Shown in pieces: positions 1-8,640 of a stretch of DNA of 64,000 bases. Both the position numbers and the translations under genes were made by a program. Within the stretch, counting starts at the first letter, position 1. Each line of letters starts with the position of its first letter. The DNA comes from Stutzerimonas stutzeri RCH2 (GTDB taxonomy: Bacteria > Pseudomonadota > Gammaproteobacteria > Pseudomonadales > Pseudomonadaceae): contig NC_019936.1 of NCBI RefSeq assembly GCF_000327065.1, positions 1,860,001 to 1,924,000 on the forward strand, given 5' to 3'. The notes beneath the pieces are model-generated. The model made no database searches, was not told the DNA's origin, and worked only from the letters and a program-made list of their open reading frames with translations.

Positions 1-342
1 ATCGCAGCGGGTGAAGCGCCAGAGGGCACCCGAATCCGTGCGGGGGGGCTGGTCGAGGAAGGATCGGTCAAGCGCACCAACGATTCGCTGAGCGTCGCCT
101 TCCGTGTCACCGACGGCGCCCAGGCGATCACCATCACCTACCAGGGGATCCTCCCGGACCTGTTCCGTGAAGGGCAGGGCATCGTCGCGCTGGGTCGGGT
201 CAATGCCGACGGCGTGCTGGTGGCCGACGAGGTACTAGCCAAGCATGACGAAAACTACATGCCGCCCGAAGTGACTCAGGCGCTGGAGAAGAGCGGCATG
301 ATGAAACACTACGAGGGTGGCAAGCAGGAGTATGCGAAATGA
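1..342 (+). CDS. ccmE: Cytochrome c maturation protein CcmE, C-terminal part (5' end outside window)
   Basis: CcmE is the periplasmic haem chaperone that takes haem covalently and passes it to the CcmF/CcmH lyase. The frame is open from base 1 and ends at a TGA overlapping the ccmF start (ATGA). The visible 113 residues hold the beta-barrel core and the HDENYMPPE motif, whose histidine (codon at 244-246) is the covalent haem ligand in this family. A short polar tail follows. The N-terminal membrane anchor lies upstream of the window. First gene of the visible ccmEFGHI run. Confidence 0.95.
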   Translation: MAAGEAPEGTRIRAGGLVEEGSVKRTNDSLSVAFRVTDGAQAITITYQGILPDLFREGQGIVALGRVNADGVLVADEVLAKHDENYMPPEVTQALEKSGMMKHYEGGKQEYAK

Positions 343-2312
343 TTCCTGAGCTCGGCCATCTGGCGATGATTCTGGCGTTGTGCCTGGCGGTGGTGCAGGC
401 CACGCTCCCCCTGATCGGTGCCTGGCGCGGCGACCGACAGTGGATGGGCCTGGCGCAACCGGCTGCCTGGGGCCAGTTCGCCTTTCTCGGCTTCTCCTTT
501 GCCTGCCTGACCTATGCATTCATGGTCGACGACTTCTCCGTCGCCTATGTCGCGCACAATTCCAACAGTGCCTTGCCCTGGTACTACAAATTCAGCGCCG
601 TCTGGGGTGCGCACGAAGGCTCGCTGTTGCTGTGGGCTTTCATCCTGGCTGGCTGGACCTTCGCTGTGGCGGTGTTCTCCCGTCAGCTTCCGGAGGACAT
701 GCTGGCGCGCGTGCTGGGCGTCATGGGGCTTATCAGCATCGGCTTCCTGCTGTTCCTGATCGTCACGTCCAACCCCTTCGAGCGCCTGCTGCCTCAGGTT
801 CCGGTGGACGGTCGCGACCTCAACCCGCTGCTGCAGGATTTCGGCCTTATCGTCCACCCGCCGATGCTCTACATGGGCTATGTGGGCTTCTCTGTCGCCT
901 TCGCGTTTGCAATCGCCGCGCTGCTCGGCGGTCGCCTGGATGCCGCCTGGGCCCGCTGGTCCCGTCCGTGGACGCTCGTTGCGTGGGCGTTCCTGGGGTT
1001 GGGTATCGCACTGGGTTCCTGGTGGGCGTATTACGAGCTCGGCTGGGGCGGCTGGTGGTTCTGGGATCCAGTGGAAAACGCGTCCTTCATGCCATGGCTG
1101 GTCGGAACCGCGTTGATTCACTCGCTTGCGGTTACCGAGAAGCGTGGCGTGTTCAAGAGCTGGACAGTTTTGCTGGCGATCGCTGCCTTCTCCCTGAGCT
1201 TGCTCGGTACCTTCCTGGTTCGTTCGGGCGTACTGACGTCGGTCCATGCATTCGCTACTGACCCCGAGCGCGGCGTCTTCATTCTGGTCTTCCTGCTGAT
1301 GGTGGTCGGCGGTTCGCTGACGTTGTTTGCGCTGCGCGCGCCGGTGGTCAAGAGTCAGGTCGGCTTCGGCCTCTGGTCTCGTGAAACGCTGTTGCTGGTC
1401 AATAACTTGCTGCTCGTCGTGGCCACCGCGATGATTCTGCTCGGCACGCTCTATCCCTTGCTACTGGATGCGTTGTCCGGCGCCAAGCTCTCCGTTGGGC
1501 CTCCGTACTTCAACGCCATGTTCGTGCCGCTGATTGGCGCGCTGATGGTCACGCTCGGCGTAGGCATCCTGGTGCGCTGGAAGGACACGCCGCTGAAGTG
1601 GTTGCTCGGCATGCTCACGCCGGTGCTGATCACCAGCGTGGTGCTCGGCGGGCTGGGCTCGTTGCTCTTCGGTGACTTCAACTGGGCGGTGCTTGCAGTG
1701 TCACTGCTGGCGGCCTGGGTGGTCATCGCCAGCATTCGTGATCTGCTGGACAAGACTCGTCACAAGGGCCTGCTCAAGGGTGTGCGCAGCCTGGCACCGA
1801 GCTACTGGGGGATGCACCTGGCGCACCTCGGGTTGGCTGTCTGTGCCATTGGCGTGGTGCTCACCAGCCATCAGAGTGCCGAGCGCGACCTGCGCTTGGC
1901 TCCCGGTGAGTCGCTGTCGCTTGGCGGCTACGAGTTCGTCTTCGAAGGCGCCGTGCACCATGAGGGGCCGAACTTCACCTCGGACAAGGCGACCGTTCGC
2001 GTGCTCGATGGCGACAAGCAGATCGCGACGCTGCATCCGGAGAAGCGCCTGTACACCGTGCAGCAGATGCCAATGACCGAGGCCGGCATCGATGCGGGAT
2101 TTACCCGCGATCTCTATGTCGCGCTGGGTGAACCACTGGGCGACGGCGCCTGGGCTGTGCGCGTGCACATCAAGCCCTTCGTGCGCTGGATCTGGCTTGG
2201 CGCATTGATGATGGGGCTAGGTGGTGTGCTGGCGGCGAGCGATCGTCGCTATCGAGTCAAGGTGAAGACCCGTGTGCGCGAGGCGCTGGGTATGGCGGCG
2301 CAAGGAGCCTGA
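339..2312 (+). CDS. ccmF: Haem lyase subunit CcmF
   Basis: Large polytopic membrane protein (657 aa, usual length for CcmF) that with CcmH/CcmI ligates haem to apocytochrome c in the periplasm. It has many hydrophobic segments and the tryptophan-rich WWD signature ([13 protein letters not shown], about residue 235), which binds haem in this family. A periplasmic soluble stretch lies near residues 500-610, followed by a last membrane helix. It overlaps ccmE by 4 bases, and its stop is one base from the GTG start of ccmG, so the genes look translationally coupled. Confidence 0.97.
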   Translation: MIPELGHLAMILALCLAVVQATLPLIGAWRGDRQWMGLAQPAAWGQFAFLGFSFACLTYAFMVDDFSVAYVAHNSNSALPWYYKFSAVWGAHEGSLLLWAFILAGWTFAVAVFSRQLPEDMLARVLGVMGLISIGFLLFLIVTSNPFERLLPQVPVDGRDLNPLLQDFGLIVHPPMLYMGYVGFSVAFAFAIAALLGGRLDAAWARWSRPWTLVAWAFLGLGIALGSWWAYYELGWGGWWFWDPVENASFMPWLVGTALIHSLAVTEKRGVFKSWTVLLAIAAFSLSLLGTFLVRSGVLTSVHAFATDPERGVFILVFLLMVVGGSLTLFALRAPVVKSQVGFGLWSRETLLLVNNLLLVVATAMILLGTLYPLLLDALSGAKLSVGPPYFNAMFVPLIGALMVTLGVGILVRWKDTPLKWLLGMLTPVLITSVVLGGLGSLLFGDFNWAVLAVSLLAAWVVIASIRDLLDKTRHKGLLKGVRSLAPSYWGMHLAHLGLAVCAIGVVLTSHQSAERDLRLAPGESLSLGGYEFVFEGAVHHEGPNFTSDKATVRVLDGDKQIATLHPEKRLYTVQQMPMTEAGIDAGFTRDLYVALGEPLGDGAWAVRVHIKPFVRWIWLGALMMGLGGVLAASDRRYRVKVKTRVREALGMAAQGA

Positions 2313-2313
2313 T

Positions 2314-2844
2314 GTGAAACGATTGCTGATGTTGCTGCCGCTGGTGATTTTTCTGGTGGTAGCCGTGTTCCTTTATCGCGGCCTGTTTCTCGATCCGTCA
2401 GAACTGCCTTCGGCGTTGATCGGCAAGCCGCTACCGGCCTTTTCGCTTCCGTCGGTGGAAGACGAGCAGCGCGTGATCACCGCTGCTGATCTCAAAGGCA
2501 AGCCGGCATTGGTCAACGTCTGGGCAACCTGGTGTGTCGCCTGCAAGGTCGAGCACCCGGTGCTGAACCGCCTCGCGGCCCAGGGCGTGGTGATTCACGG
2601 GGTCAATTACAAGGACGACAACGCTGCGGCACTCAAATGGTTGAACGAATTCCATGACCCCTATCAGCTGAACATCCGTGACGAGCGCGGCAGTCTCGGC
2701 CTGGATCTGGGCGTTTACGGTGCACCCGAAACGTTCCTGATCGACAAGCAGGGCATCATTCGTCACAAGTTCGTAGGTGTGATCGATGATCGCGTCTGGC
2801 GCGAACAGCTGGCAGCGCTTTATCAGGAACTGGTGGACGAATGA
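2314..2844 (+). CDS. ccmG: Thiol:disulfide interchange protein CcmG (DsbE)
   Basis: Membrane-anchored periplasmic thioredoxin-like protein that keeps the apocytochrome CXXCH thiols reduced. The GTG at 2314 is preferred: AAGGAG lies just upstream, the product opens with the usual K-R hydrophobic anchor (residues 2-22), and longer in-frame starts lie inside ccmF. The thioredoxin active site WCVAC is near residue 75, and the cis-proline region GAPETFLID follows. About 176 aa, typical for DsbE. It overlaps ccmH by 4 bases. Confidence 0.95.
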   Translation: MKRLLMLLPLVIFLVVAVFLYRGLFLDPSELPSALIGKPLPAFSLPSVEDEQRVITAADLKGKPALVNVWATWCVACKVEHPVLNRLAAQGVVIHGVNYKDDNAAALKWLNEFHDPYQLNIRDERGSLGLDLGVYGAPETFLIDKQGIIRHKFVGVIDDRVWREQLAALYQELVDE

Positions 2845-3314
2845 AGCGACTTATCCACGGTATGTTGCTTGGCCTTTTTCTGGCCACGACTGCCCAGGCA
2901 GCAATCGATACCTATGAGTTCAGGGATGAGGCTGAGCGCGAGCGTTATCGGACATTGACCGAAGAGCTGCGCTGCCCCAAGTGCCAGAATCAGAATATCG
3001 CTGATTCCAATGCGCCAATCGCCATGGACTTGCGTCAGGAAATCTTCCGCATGCTGGAAGAGGGTCAGAACAATGACCAGATCATCAATTATCTGGTGGA
3101 CCGTTATGGCGACTTCGTGCGCTACAACCCGCCTGTGAATGCCAAGACGCTCCTGCTTTGGTACGGGCCGGCTGGCTTGCTGGTGCTGGGCTTCGGTGTG
3201 CTGACCATGATCTTGGTGCGCCGTCGTCGGGTCGAGAAGGCCCCAGCGTCGAATACCCTTTCCGAGACCGAGCGCGAGCGTCTCGCCCAGCTTCTGGATA
3301 AAAAAGACTCATGA
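2841..3314 (+). CDS. ccmH: Cytochrome c maturation protein CcmH
   Basis: Thiol oxidoreductase subunit of the haem lyase. The 157-residue protein has a signal peptide (residues 1-20), the LRCPKCQNQN motif whose CXXC reacts with apocytochrome thiols, and one C-terminal membrane helix near residues 105-126 followed by a basic cytoplasmic tail. This is the short CcmH form; the TPR part is the separate ccmI next door. Both ends overlap neighbours by 4 bases. Confidence 0.96.
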   Translation: MKRLIHGMLLGLFLATTAQAAIDTYEFRDEAERERYRTLTEELRCPKCQNQNIADSNAPIAMDLRQEIFRMLEEGQNNDQIINYLVDRYGDFVRYNPPVNAKTLLLWYGPAGLLVLGFGVLTMILVRRRRVEKAPASNTLSETERERLAQLLDKKDS

Positions 3315-4519
3315 CCGATTTCTGGATCGCCGCCGGCGCCTTGCTGCTGGTGGCATTGGCTTTCCTGCTTATTCCGATTCTCCATGGCCGTCGAGCCCAG
3401 TCCGAGGAGGACCGTACAGCGCTGAACGTAGCGCTGTACGAGGAACGTCTGGCTGAGCTCGTTGCTCAGCACGGCGCCGGCACTTTGAGTGACGCGCAGC
3501 TGGAGGCCGGGCGGGCCGATGCTGCTCGCGAGCTCCTTGAGGATACCGAGGGCAGCGAAACACCCCGGATCGCCAAGCTGGGCCGCAGCGTACCCCTGAT
3601 CGCCGCGGTGCTGGTGCCCCTGGTGGGCTACGGGCTCTACATGCACTGGGGCGCCAATGACAAGGTGCAGATGGCTCGCCAGTTTTCGGAGCAACCGCGC
3701 ACAGTCGAAGAAATGACGGCTCACCTGGAGCAGGCGGTTCAGGAACAGCCAGACTCGGCCGAGGCCTGGTATTTCCTCGGGCGGACCTATATGAATCAGG
3801 AGCGTCCGGGCGATGCGGCCAAGGCTTTTTCACGTGTCGTGGAAATCGCCGGGCGCCAGCCTGAGCTGCTTGGCCAATGGGCGCAGGCCCTGTACTTCGC
3901 TCGTGACCGTCAGTGGTCCGAAGAACTGCAAGCGCTCACTGACGAAGCGCTACAGAGTGATCCGCAAGAATTGACGAGCCTTGGCCTGCTCGGCATCGCT
4001 GCGTACGAGGAGTCGCGTTATCAGGATGCGGTACGTTTCTGGGAGCAGCTGGTAGCGGCACTGCCTGAAGAGGACCCTTCGCGGGAAGCTATCCGCGGCG
4101 GCATCGAGCGTGCACGGCAGCAGATCGATGGCGATTCCCCGGTCGAGCAAGCACAGTCAGCTGCCAATGCAGGCACCACGCTGGAAATTCAGGTGGCATT
4201 GGACCCCAAGGTTGTGGAGTCTGTGTCGCCGCAAGACACCGTGTTCGTCTTCGCGCGGGCGGTTTCGGGGCCTCCGGTTCCGCTGGCAGCCAAGCGGCTT
4301 ACGGTTGCGGATCTACCAGCAACCATCACCTTGGGTGACGCCGATGCCATGGTCCCTTCGATGAAGATCTCCAGTGTCGAGCAGGTCATGGTGATGGCGC
4401 GGATATCACGTTCCGGCGATGCAACAAAAGGGGAGTGGATGGGTCAAAGCGAAGCCGTCGCGACCGGCGGCGACCAGAGCGCCGTGCGTCTGGTGATCGA
4501 TCGCGCCGAGGCTCGCTGA
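3311..4519 (+). CDS. ccmI: Cytochrome c maturation protein CcmI (TPR apocytochrome chaperone)
   Basis: 402-residue membrane protein with two N-terminal hydrophobic helices (about 5-24 and 94-112), a cytoplasmic linker between them, and a periplasmic TPR region. A clear TPR-like unit (AWYFLGRTYMNQ) sits near residue 150. The C-terminal part (about 280-400) is the beta-rich domain of CycH-type proteins. CcmI holds the C-terminus of apocytochrome c for the lyase. Last ccm gene of the visible operon; the next gene starts 18 bases later but is unrelated in function. Confidence 0.93.
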   Translation: MTDFWIAAGALLLVALAFLLIPILHGRRAQSEEDRTALNVALYEERLAELVAQHGAGTLSDAQLEAGRADAARELLEDTEGSETPRIAKLGRSVPLIAAVLVPLVGYGLYMHWGANDKVQMARQFSEQPRTVEEMTAHLEQAVQEQPDSAEAWYFLGRTYMNQERPGDAAKAFSRVVEIAGRQPELLGQWAQALYFARDRQWSEELQALTDEALQSDPQELTSLGLLGIAAYEESRYQDAVRFWEQLVAALPEEDPSREAIRGGIERARQQIDGDSPVEQAQSAANAGTTLEIQVALDPKVVESVSPQDTVFVFARAVSGPPVPLAAKRLTVADLPATITLGDADAMVPSMKISSVEQVMVMARISRSGDATKGEWMGQSEAVATGGDQSAVRLVIDRAEAR

Positions 4520-4537
4520 TTCACTCGTGAGGTAAAG

Positions 4538-4978
4538 ATGGCAACGTTAACGTCAGTACGCCCGTTAGTACCTGTGCGGCTAGGTCTGCGTGCCACGCTG
4601 CTTGGACTGACGTTGTTGCTCGGTGCCTGCGCGGGGAGCCCCTATGATTCCACGCCGCAGGCGCCAATGCCTGCCCCTGTCCCCCGCGCGCCAGAGCCGA
4701 GCGGTCCGGTAATCGCACCCCCGCCCATCAAGGCACCGTCGGTACCGCGAGCGCCTAGTACCCAGAAGAGCCATCCGCGTTACGCACCTCCGCCGCATGT
4801 ACCAGCGCACTGGGACAAAAGCTTGGGGGTCTACGTCGTGGAGGGTCGCGATCTCTTCTATCGCGAGCGACTGTACTACCGCTGGGACGGAGACTGGTTC
4901 TGTGCAGGGCGCCCGGACGGTCCCTGGGAACCGGTCGCGCCACCCAGCGTTCCGCCAGGCCTGCGTAACCGTTTCTGA
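4538..4978 (+). CDS. Proline-rich putative outer-membrane lipoprotein
   Basis: 146 aa. A basic N-terminus, a hydrophobic stretch and a lipobox ending LLGAC (Cys31) predict a lipoprotein. Residues 38-85 are rich in Pro and Ala, as in periplasmic spacers. The C-terminal 60 residues are rich in Trp, Tyr and Gly, including YYRWDGDWF and a PDGPWEP segment similar to small repeats in other envelope lipoproteins. GAGGTA precedes the ATG. It follows ccmI closely and may be cotranscribed. Function unknown; no catalytic motif is visible. Confidence 0.75.
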   Translation: MATLTSVRPLVPVRLGLRATLLGLTLLLGACAGSPYDSTPQAPMPAPVPRAPEPSGPVIAPPPIKAPSVPRAPSTQKSHPRYAPPPHVPAHWDKSLGVYVVEGRDLFYRERLYYRWDGDWFCAGRPDGPWEPVAPPSVPPGLRNRF

Positions 4979-5121
4979 GCGGGCAGCGTCGGTCGAGACT
5001 TTTACGCTCCTTGCTAAAGGCGAATCGTTGTTTGCCGATAAAGGGTCAGCAGCGTTGCTTTGCAACGTCCCAGCTGATTCGGCAGACGCCGTCGCATCGG
5101 GTCTAGGCCCAGGAGTCGATC

Positions 5122-5418
5122 ATGATTGCTTCCCTCAAGCGCCTCGAAGAAACCGGCACTGCGCTGCGCGATGCGCTGGCTCAGCAGAACTGGGCAGCGA
5201 TCGGCTTGCTTGATCGCGAATGTCGGCATGCTGTGGATGAGGCAATGCAAGAGCAAGAGCGTGACAACGATCAGGTGCGCCAGCGCCTGCAGGAACTGTT
5301 GGACCTCTACGGCGAACTGGTAATGACTTGTCAGCTCGAGCGGGTCCGCGTCGCTGGCGAGCTGCGCCAGTTGAATCAGCCAAAGCAGATCGCCAGGGTT
5401 TACAAATTATTTGGCTAA
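5122..5418 (+). CDS. fliT: Small helical protein in the FliT position before fleQ
   Basis: 98-residue, entirely helical, charged protein with an AGGAGT ribosome-binding site. Size, lack of motifs and position just upstream of fleQ match the FliT-type flagellar export chaperone that in pseudomonads follows fliC-flaG-fliD-fliS. Here fliD and fliS are not adjacent: upstream are a lipoprotein and the ccm operon. The name rests mainly on context and size, because FliT sequences diverge strongly. Confidence 0.6.
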   Translation: MIASLKRLEETGTALRDALAQQNWAAIGLLDRECRHAVDEAMQEQERDNDQVRQRLQELLDLYGELVMTCQLERVRVAGELRQLNQPKQIARVYKLFG

Positions 5419-5822
5419 CACATACCTTGCGCTTGCATATCTTCCCGACCCCGCACTTCTACAACTCCCTCTCCGTGTTCGCCGCTCGGCCTGCGTTGAG
5501 CGCTGCTTCGTCGTTTTAATCATTACGAAATATGTGGCATTATGTCGCCATTATTTCGACATCGATGTGATGGATCAACGGCTACTGCGCTGCAAATCCG
5601 GTTAATTGACGCCATCGTGCGTTGAACTTGCCTAACGAAACCTGAGTCCTCTCACAAGGCGCTGATTTTTCGCTCGTTCTTTGGTCGCTAATTCACGCCA
5701 TAAATTTGACTCAGTTCATTTTTTCATTAATCTACCTGTCTTCTGCCATGAGCGTGGTCGCCTTCTCTTCTTGGATGCGAGCGCAGGCCTCCTTTAAGCC
5801 TCTATAGGGCCCTATAAACAAG
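5419..5822. other. 404-base intergenic region upstream of fleQ
   Basis: No convincing gene: the short open frames here lack ribosome-binding sites and Pseudomonas-like codon use. The stretch is clearly more AT-rich than its flanks and contains the best sigma-70-like promoter for fleQ (listed separately). In P. aeruginosa fleQ is transcribed by sigma-70 and repressed by Vfr; I could not identify a convincing Vfr site by eye. Confidence 0.6.
5706..5733 (+). promoter_or_regulatory. Candidate sigma-70 promoter of fleQ
   Basis: TTGACT (5706-5711) and TAATCT (5728-5733) are separated by 16 bases in an AT-rich stretch, about 90 bases before the fleQ ATG. The -35 is close to consensus and the -10 is weaker. 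This fits the known sigma-70 control of fleQ in Pseudomonas, but it is a by-eye call. Confidence 0.4.
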
Positions 5823-7292
5823 ATGTGGCGTGAAACCAAGATTTTGTTGATAGATGATGATCGTGACCGTCGGCGGGATCTGACGGTCATCCTGAATTTT
5901 CTCAGTGAAGATCATCTGGCCTGCTCTAGTGATGAGTGGCAAGACGCAGTCGCCGGCCTGGAGTCCAGTCGTGTGGTGAACGGCGTCATGCTGGGCAATG
6001 TCTCGTCGAGGGGGGGCGCGGCTGAATTGATCAAGCAAATGGGCAAGTGGGACGAGAATGTTCCGCTGCTGTTGATCGGTGAACCTGCGCCAGCCGACTG
6101 GCCGGACGATGTCCGGCGCCGCGTGCTTACCAGCCTGGAGATGCCGCCGAGCTACAACAAGCTTCTCGACTCGCTGCACCGCGCACAGATCTATCGCGAG
6201 ATGTACGACCAGGCCAAGTCCCGCGGTCGGCAACGCGAGCCCAATCTGTTCCGTAGTCTGGTTGGAACCAGCAGGGCTGTTCAGCATGTTCGGCAGATGA
6301 TGGAGCAGGTTGCTGATACGGAAGCCAGTGTGCTGATTCTTGGGGAGTCTGGTACCGGTAAAGAAGTGGTTGCGCGAAACCTGCACTACCACTCCAAGCG
6401 CCGTCAGGGTCCGTTCGTTCCCGTAAACTGCGGAGCGATTCCCGCTGAGTTGCTGGAAAGCGAGTTGTTCGGCCACGAAAAGGGCGCTTTTACCGGCGCC
6501 ATCACGGCTCGTTCCGGTCGCTTCGAGCTGGCCGAAGGCGGCACGCTGTTCCTCGACGAAATCGGTGACATGCCGCTGCCCATGCAGGTCAAGCTGCTCC
6601 GGGTTCTGCAGGAGCGTACCTTCGAGCGCGTCGGCAGCAACCGTACGCAGAATGCCGACGTCCGCATCATTGCTGCGACGCACAAGGATCTGGAGAAGAT
6701 GATCGAGGAGGGGACCTTTCGCGAGGACCTCTACTACCGCCTGAACGTCTTCCCCATCGAAATGGCGCCGCTGCGCGAGCGCGTCGAAGACATCCCGTTG
6801 CTGATGAACGAGTTGATTTCGCGTATGGAGCATGAAAAGCGCGGCTCCATCCGTTTCAATTCTGCTGCGATCATGTCTCTTTGCCGGCACGACTGGCCGG
6901 GCAACGTCCGTGAGCTGGCCAACCTGGTCGAGCGTATGGCGATCATGCACCCGTACGGTGTCATTGGTGTCATGGAGCTACCGAAGAAGTTTCGTCATGT
7001 TGATGACGATGACGAGCAGTACGCGACCAGCTTGCATGACGAGATGGAGGAGCGCGCCGCCATCAGCGCACCGATGGTGGTGCCCGAGGCGCAGGCCATG
7101 CTGCCGGTCGAAGGCCTTGATCTTAAAGAGTACCTTGGCAACCTTGAGCAAGGACTCATTCACCAGGCGTTGGAAGATGCGGGCGGCGTGGTTGCTCGTG
7201 CTGCCGAGCGTCTGCGTATCCGTCGCACGACACTTGTGGAGAAGATGCGCAAGTACGGCATGAACCGCCGCGACGACGATATGGGCGAATAA
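5823..7292 (+). CDS. fleQ: Flagellar master regulator FleQ (c-di-GMP-responsive sigma-54 activator)
   Basis: 489-residue bacterial enhancer-binding protein that drives class II flagellar genes and represses exopolysaccharide genes according to c-di-GMP. Domains: degenerate receiver (about 1-120), AAA+ domain with Walker A GESGTGKE (174-181), the sigma-54 contact loop GAFTGA and Walker B LFLDEIGD, and a C-terminal Fis-type HTH ending [12 protein letters not shown]. The c-di-GMP-binding residues described for P. aeruginosa FleQ appear at matching positions: LFRSLVG (142-148) and R185-N186. The N-terminus [10 protein letters not shown] is typical. A terminator follows, so fleSR has its own promoter. 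Confidence 0.97.
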   Translation: MWRETKILLIDDDRDRRRDLTVILNFLSEDHLACSSDEWQDAVAGLESSRVVNGVMLGNVSSRGGAAELIKQMGKWDENVPLLLIGEPAPADWPDDVRRRVLTSLEMPPSYNKLLDSLHRAQIYREMYDQAKSRGRQREPNLFRSLVGTSRAVQHVRQMMEQVADTEASVLILGESGTGKEVVARNLHYHSKRRQGPFVPVNCGAIPAELLESELFGHEKGAFTGAITARSGRFELAEGGTLFLDEIGDMPLPMQVKLLRVLQERTFERVGSNRTQNADVRIIAATHKDLEKMIEEGTFREDLYYRLNVFPIEMAPLRERVEDIPLLMNELISRMEHEKRGSIRFNSAAIMSLCRHDWPGNVRELANLVERMAIMHPYGVIGVMELPKKFRHVDDDDEQYATSLHDEMEERAAISAPMVVPEAQAMLPVEGLDLKEYLGNLEQGLIHQALEDAGGVVARAAERLRIRRTTLVEKMRKYGMNRRDDDMGE

Positions 7293-7308
7293 GCGGCATT
7301 GCCGGACG

Positions 7309-7334
7309 AAGGCCACCTGAGCGGTGGCCTTTTT
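7309..7334 (+). terminator. Rho-independent terminator after fleQ
   Basis: Stem AAGGCCACC / GGTGGCCTT with loop TGAGC followed by a run of five T (7330-7334), 17 bases after the fleQ stop. Confidence 0.85.
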
Positions 7335-7385
7335 CGTTTCCAACCCTAAACATTGGTCCTAGCTGCCTCCGCAGGGGCCGCTGCG

Positions 7386-7402
7386 TGGGCATGAAGATTG
7401 CT
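7386..7402 (+). promoter_or_regulatory. Sigma-54 promoter of fleSR
   Basis: TGGGCATGAAGATTGCT carries GG at 7388-7389 and GC at 7400-7401 with exactly 10 bases between, the -24/-12 spacing of RpoN promoters (consensus TGGCAC-N5-TTGC). Transcription would start near 7412. FleQ with RpoN is known to activate fleSR in Pseudomonas, and fleQ lies directly upstream. Confidence 0.8.
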
Positions 7403-7446
7403 CGGTGCATGCAACCGACCATCTTTTGACAGGCACAAGTGGACCC

Positions 7447-8640
7447 GTGAAATTCCTCGCAAGGCCTCTGGCAGACCCGTTACGTCCGGTAGATACGTGC
7501 GCGTTGACCGGTTCACTTGAGCTTTTTCGCCAATTATCCGGGCAGCTCGGGGCGTCGGAGGACTTCTTACGCGCGCATGTCGGTGAACTACAAGAACGCC
7601 TGGCCGAGGCGGGAGCGCTGCGCCGGCAGGAGCTGGAGGAAAAGGAGCGGCTTGCCCACAGGCTGCAGAACGTGCTCGACCTGCTGCCTGGCGGCGTAAT
7701 CGTGATCGATGGGCACGGCGTCGTGCGCGACGCTAACCCGGTCGGCCTCGAGCTTCTTGGCGAACCTCTTGTAGGTGCGCCCTGGCGCGACGTCATCGGT
7801 CGCTGCTTCGCGCCGCGCAAGGACGACGGGCATGAGGTTTCGCTACGCAACGGCCGTCGGCTATCTATCGCTACTCGCTCGCTCAGCGGGGAGCCTGGTC
7901 AGCTGGTTCTGCTCACCGACCTTACCGAAACGCGGCGCCTGCAGGACCAGTTGGCGCGCCACGAGCGATTGTCATCACTGGGGCGCATGGTTGCTTCGCT
8001 TGCCCATCAGATTCGTACGCCCTTATCTACTGCCTTGCTATATGCCAGCCATCTCGAGCAGGGTGGTTTGAGCGAGGAACAACAGCGCCGTTTCGCCGGC
8101 AACCTGAAGGCCCGCCTGCACGAGCTGGAGCATCAGGTTCGCGACATGCTGGTCTTTGCTCGAGGTGACCTGCCGTTGAATGACCGGCTGAGTCCAGGGG
8201 AGTTGCTGTGTTCCCTGAGGTCGGCGGCTGAGTCGCAGCTGCAGGGTGTCGCGGTGCGCTGGCAATGCGACGTGCGCGGCGGGGAGATTCTTTGCAATCG
8301 CGATACCTTGATCGGTGCCTTGCTCAACCTGGTCGAGAACGCCCTGCAGGCCTGTGAAGGGGAGCGACGCCTTAAGATCCATCTGTATCGCCGTGAGGAA
8401 ACCTTGCGTATTTGCATAAGCGACAACGGCAAAGGTGTCGACGCCGATATCCTGGCCCGCTTGGGCGAGCCGTTTTTCACTACCCGCGCTGCGGGGACCG
8501 GGCTAGGGCTTGCGGTGGCAAAGGCCGTTGCCAGAGCGCATCACGGAGAGTTGCAGCTGCGCTCGCGCTGTGGTCGCGGGACCTGTGCTTCGGTGGCCCT
8601 GCCGCTGATCCCTGTCTCTTCCTTCCCCGGGAGGTCCTGA
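7447..8640 (+). CDS. fleS: Flagellar sensor histidine kinase FleS
   Basis: Cytoplasmic sensor kinase that phosphorylates FleR for class III flagellar genes. No membrane helix. A PAS-like domain (DLLPGGVIVID) lies in the N-terminal third, then a HisKA H-box with AHQIRTPL, then a HATPase domain with NLVENALQA, DNGKG and GTGLGLAVAK. The open frame extends back to a GTG at 7405, but that codon lies before the transcription start expected from the sigma-54 promoter at 7386-7402. The in-frame GTG at 7447 is therefore preferred (397 aa; P. aeruginosa FleS is about 400). Its stop overlaps the fleR ATG by one base. Confidence 0.88.
   Translation: MKFLARPLADPLRPVDTCALTGSLELFRQLSGQLGASEDFLRAHVGELQERLAEAGALRRQELEEKERLAHRLQNVLDLLPGGVIVIDGHGVVRDANPVGLELLGEPLVGAPWRDVIGRCFAPRKDDGHEVSLRNGRRLSIATRSLSGEPGQLVLLTDLTETRRLQDQLARHERLSSLGRMVASLAHQIRTPLSTALLYASHLEQGGLSEEQQRRFAGNLKARLHELEHQVRDMLVFARGDLPLNDRLSPGELLCSLRSAAESQLQGVAVRWQCDVRGGEILCNRDTLIGALLNLVENALQACEGERRLKIHLYRREETLRICISDNGKGVDADILARLGEPFFTTRAAGTGLGLAVAKAVARAHHGELQLRSRCGRGTCASVALPLIPVSSFPGRS

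Noticed and set aside
5802..6950. A 382-codon open frame antisense to fleQ
   Set aside because: fleQ is certain on the sense strand; no independent evidence for the opposite frame.
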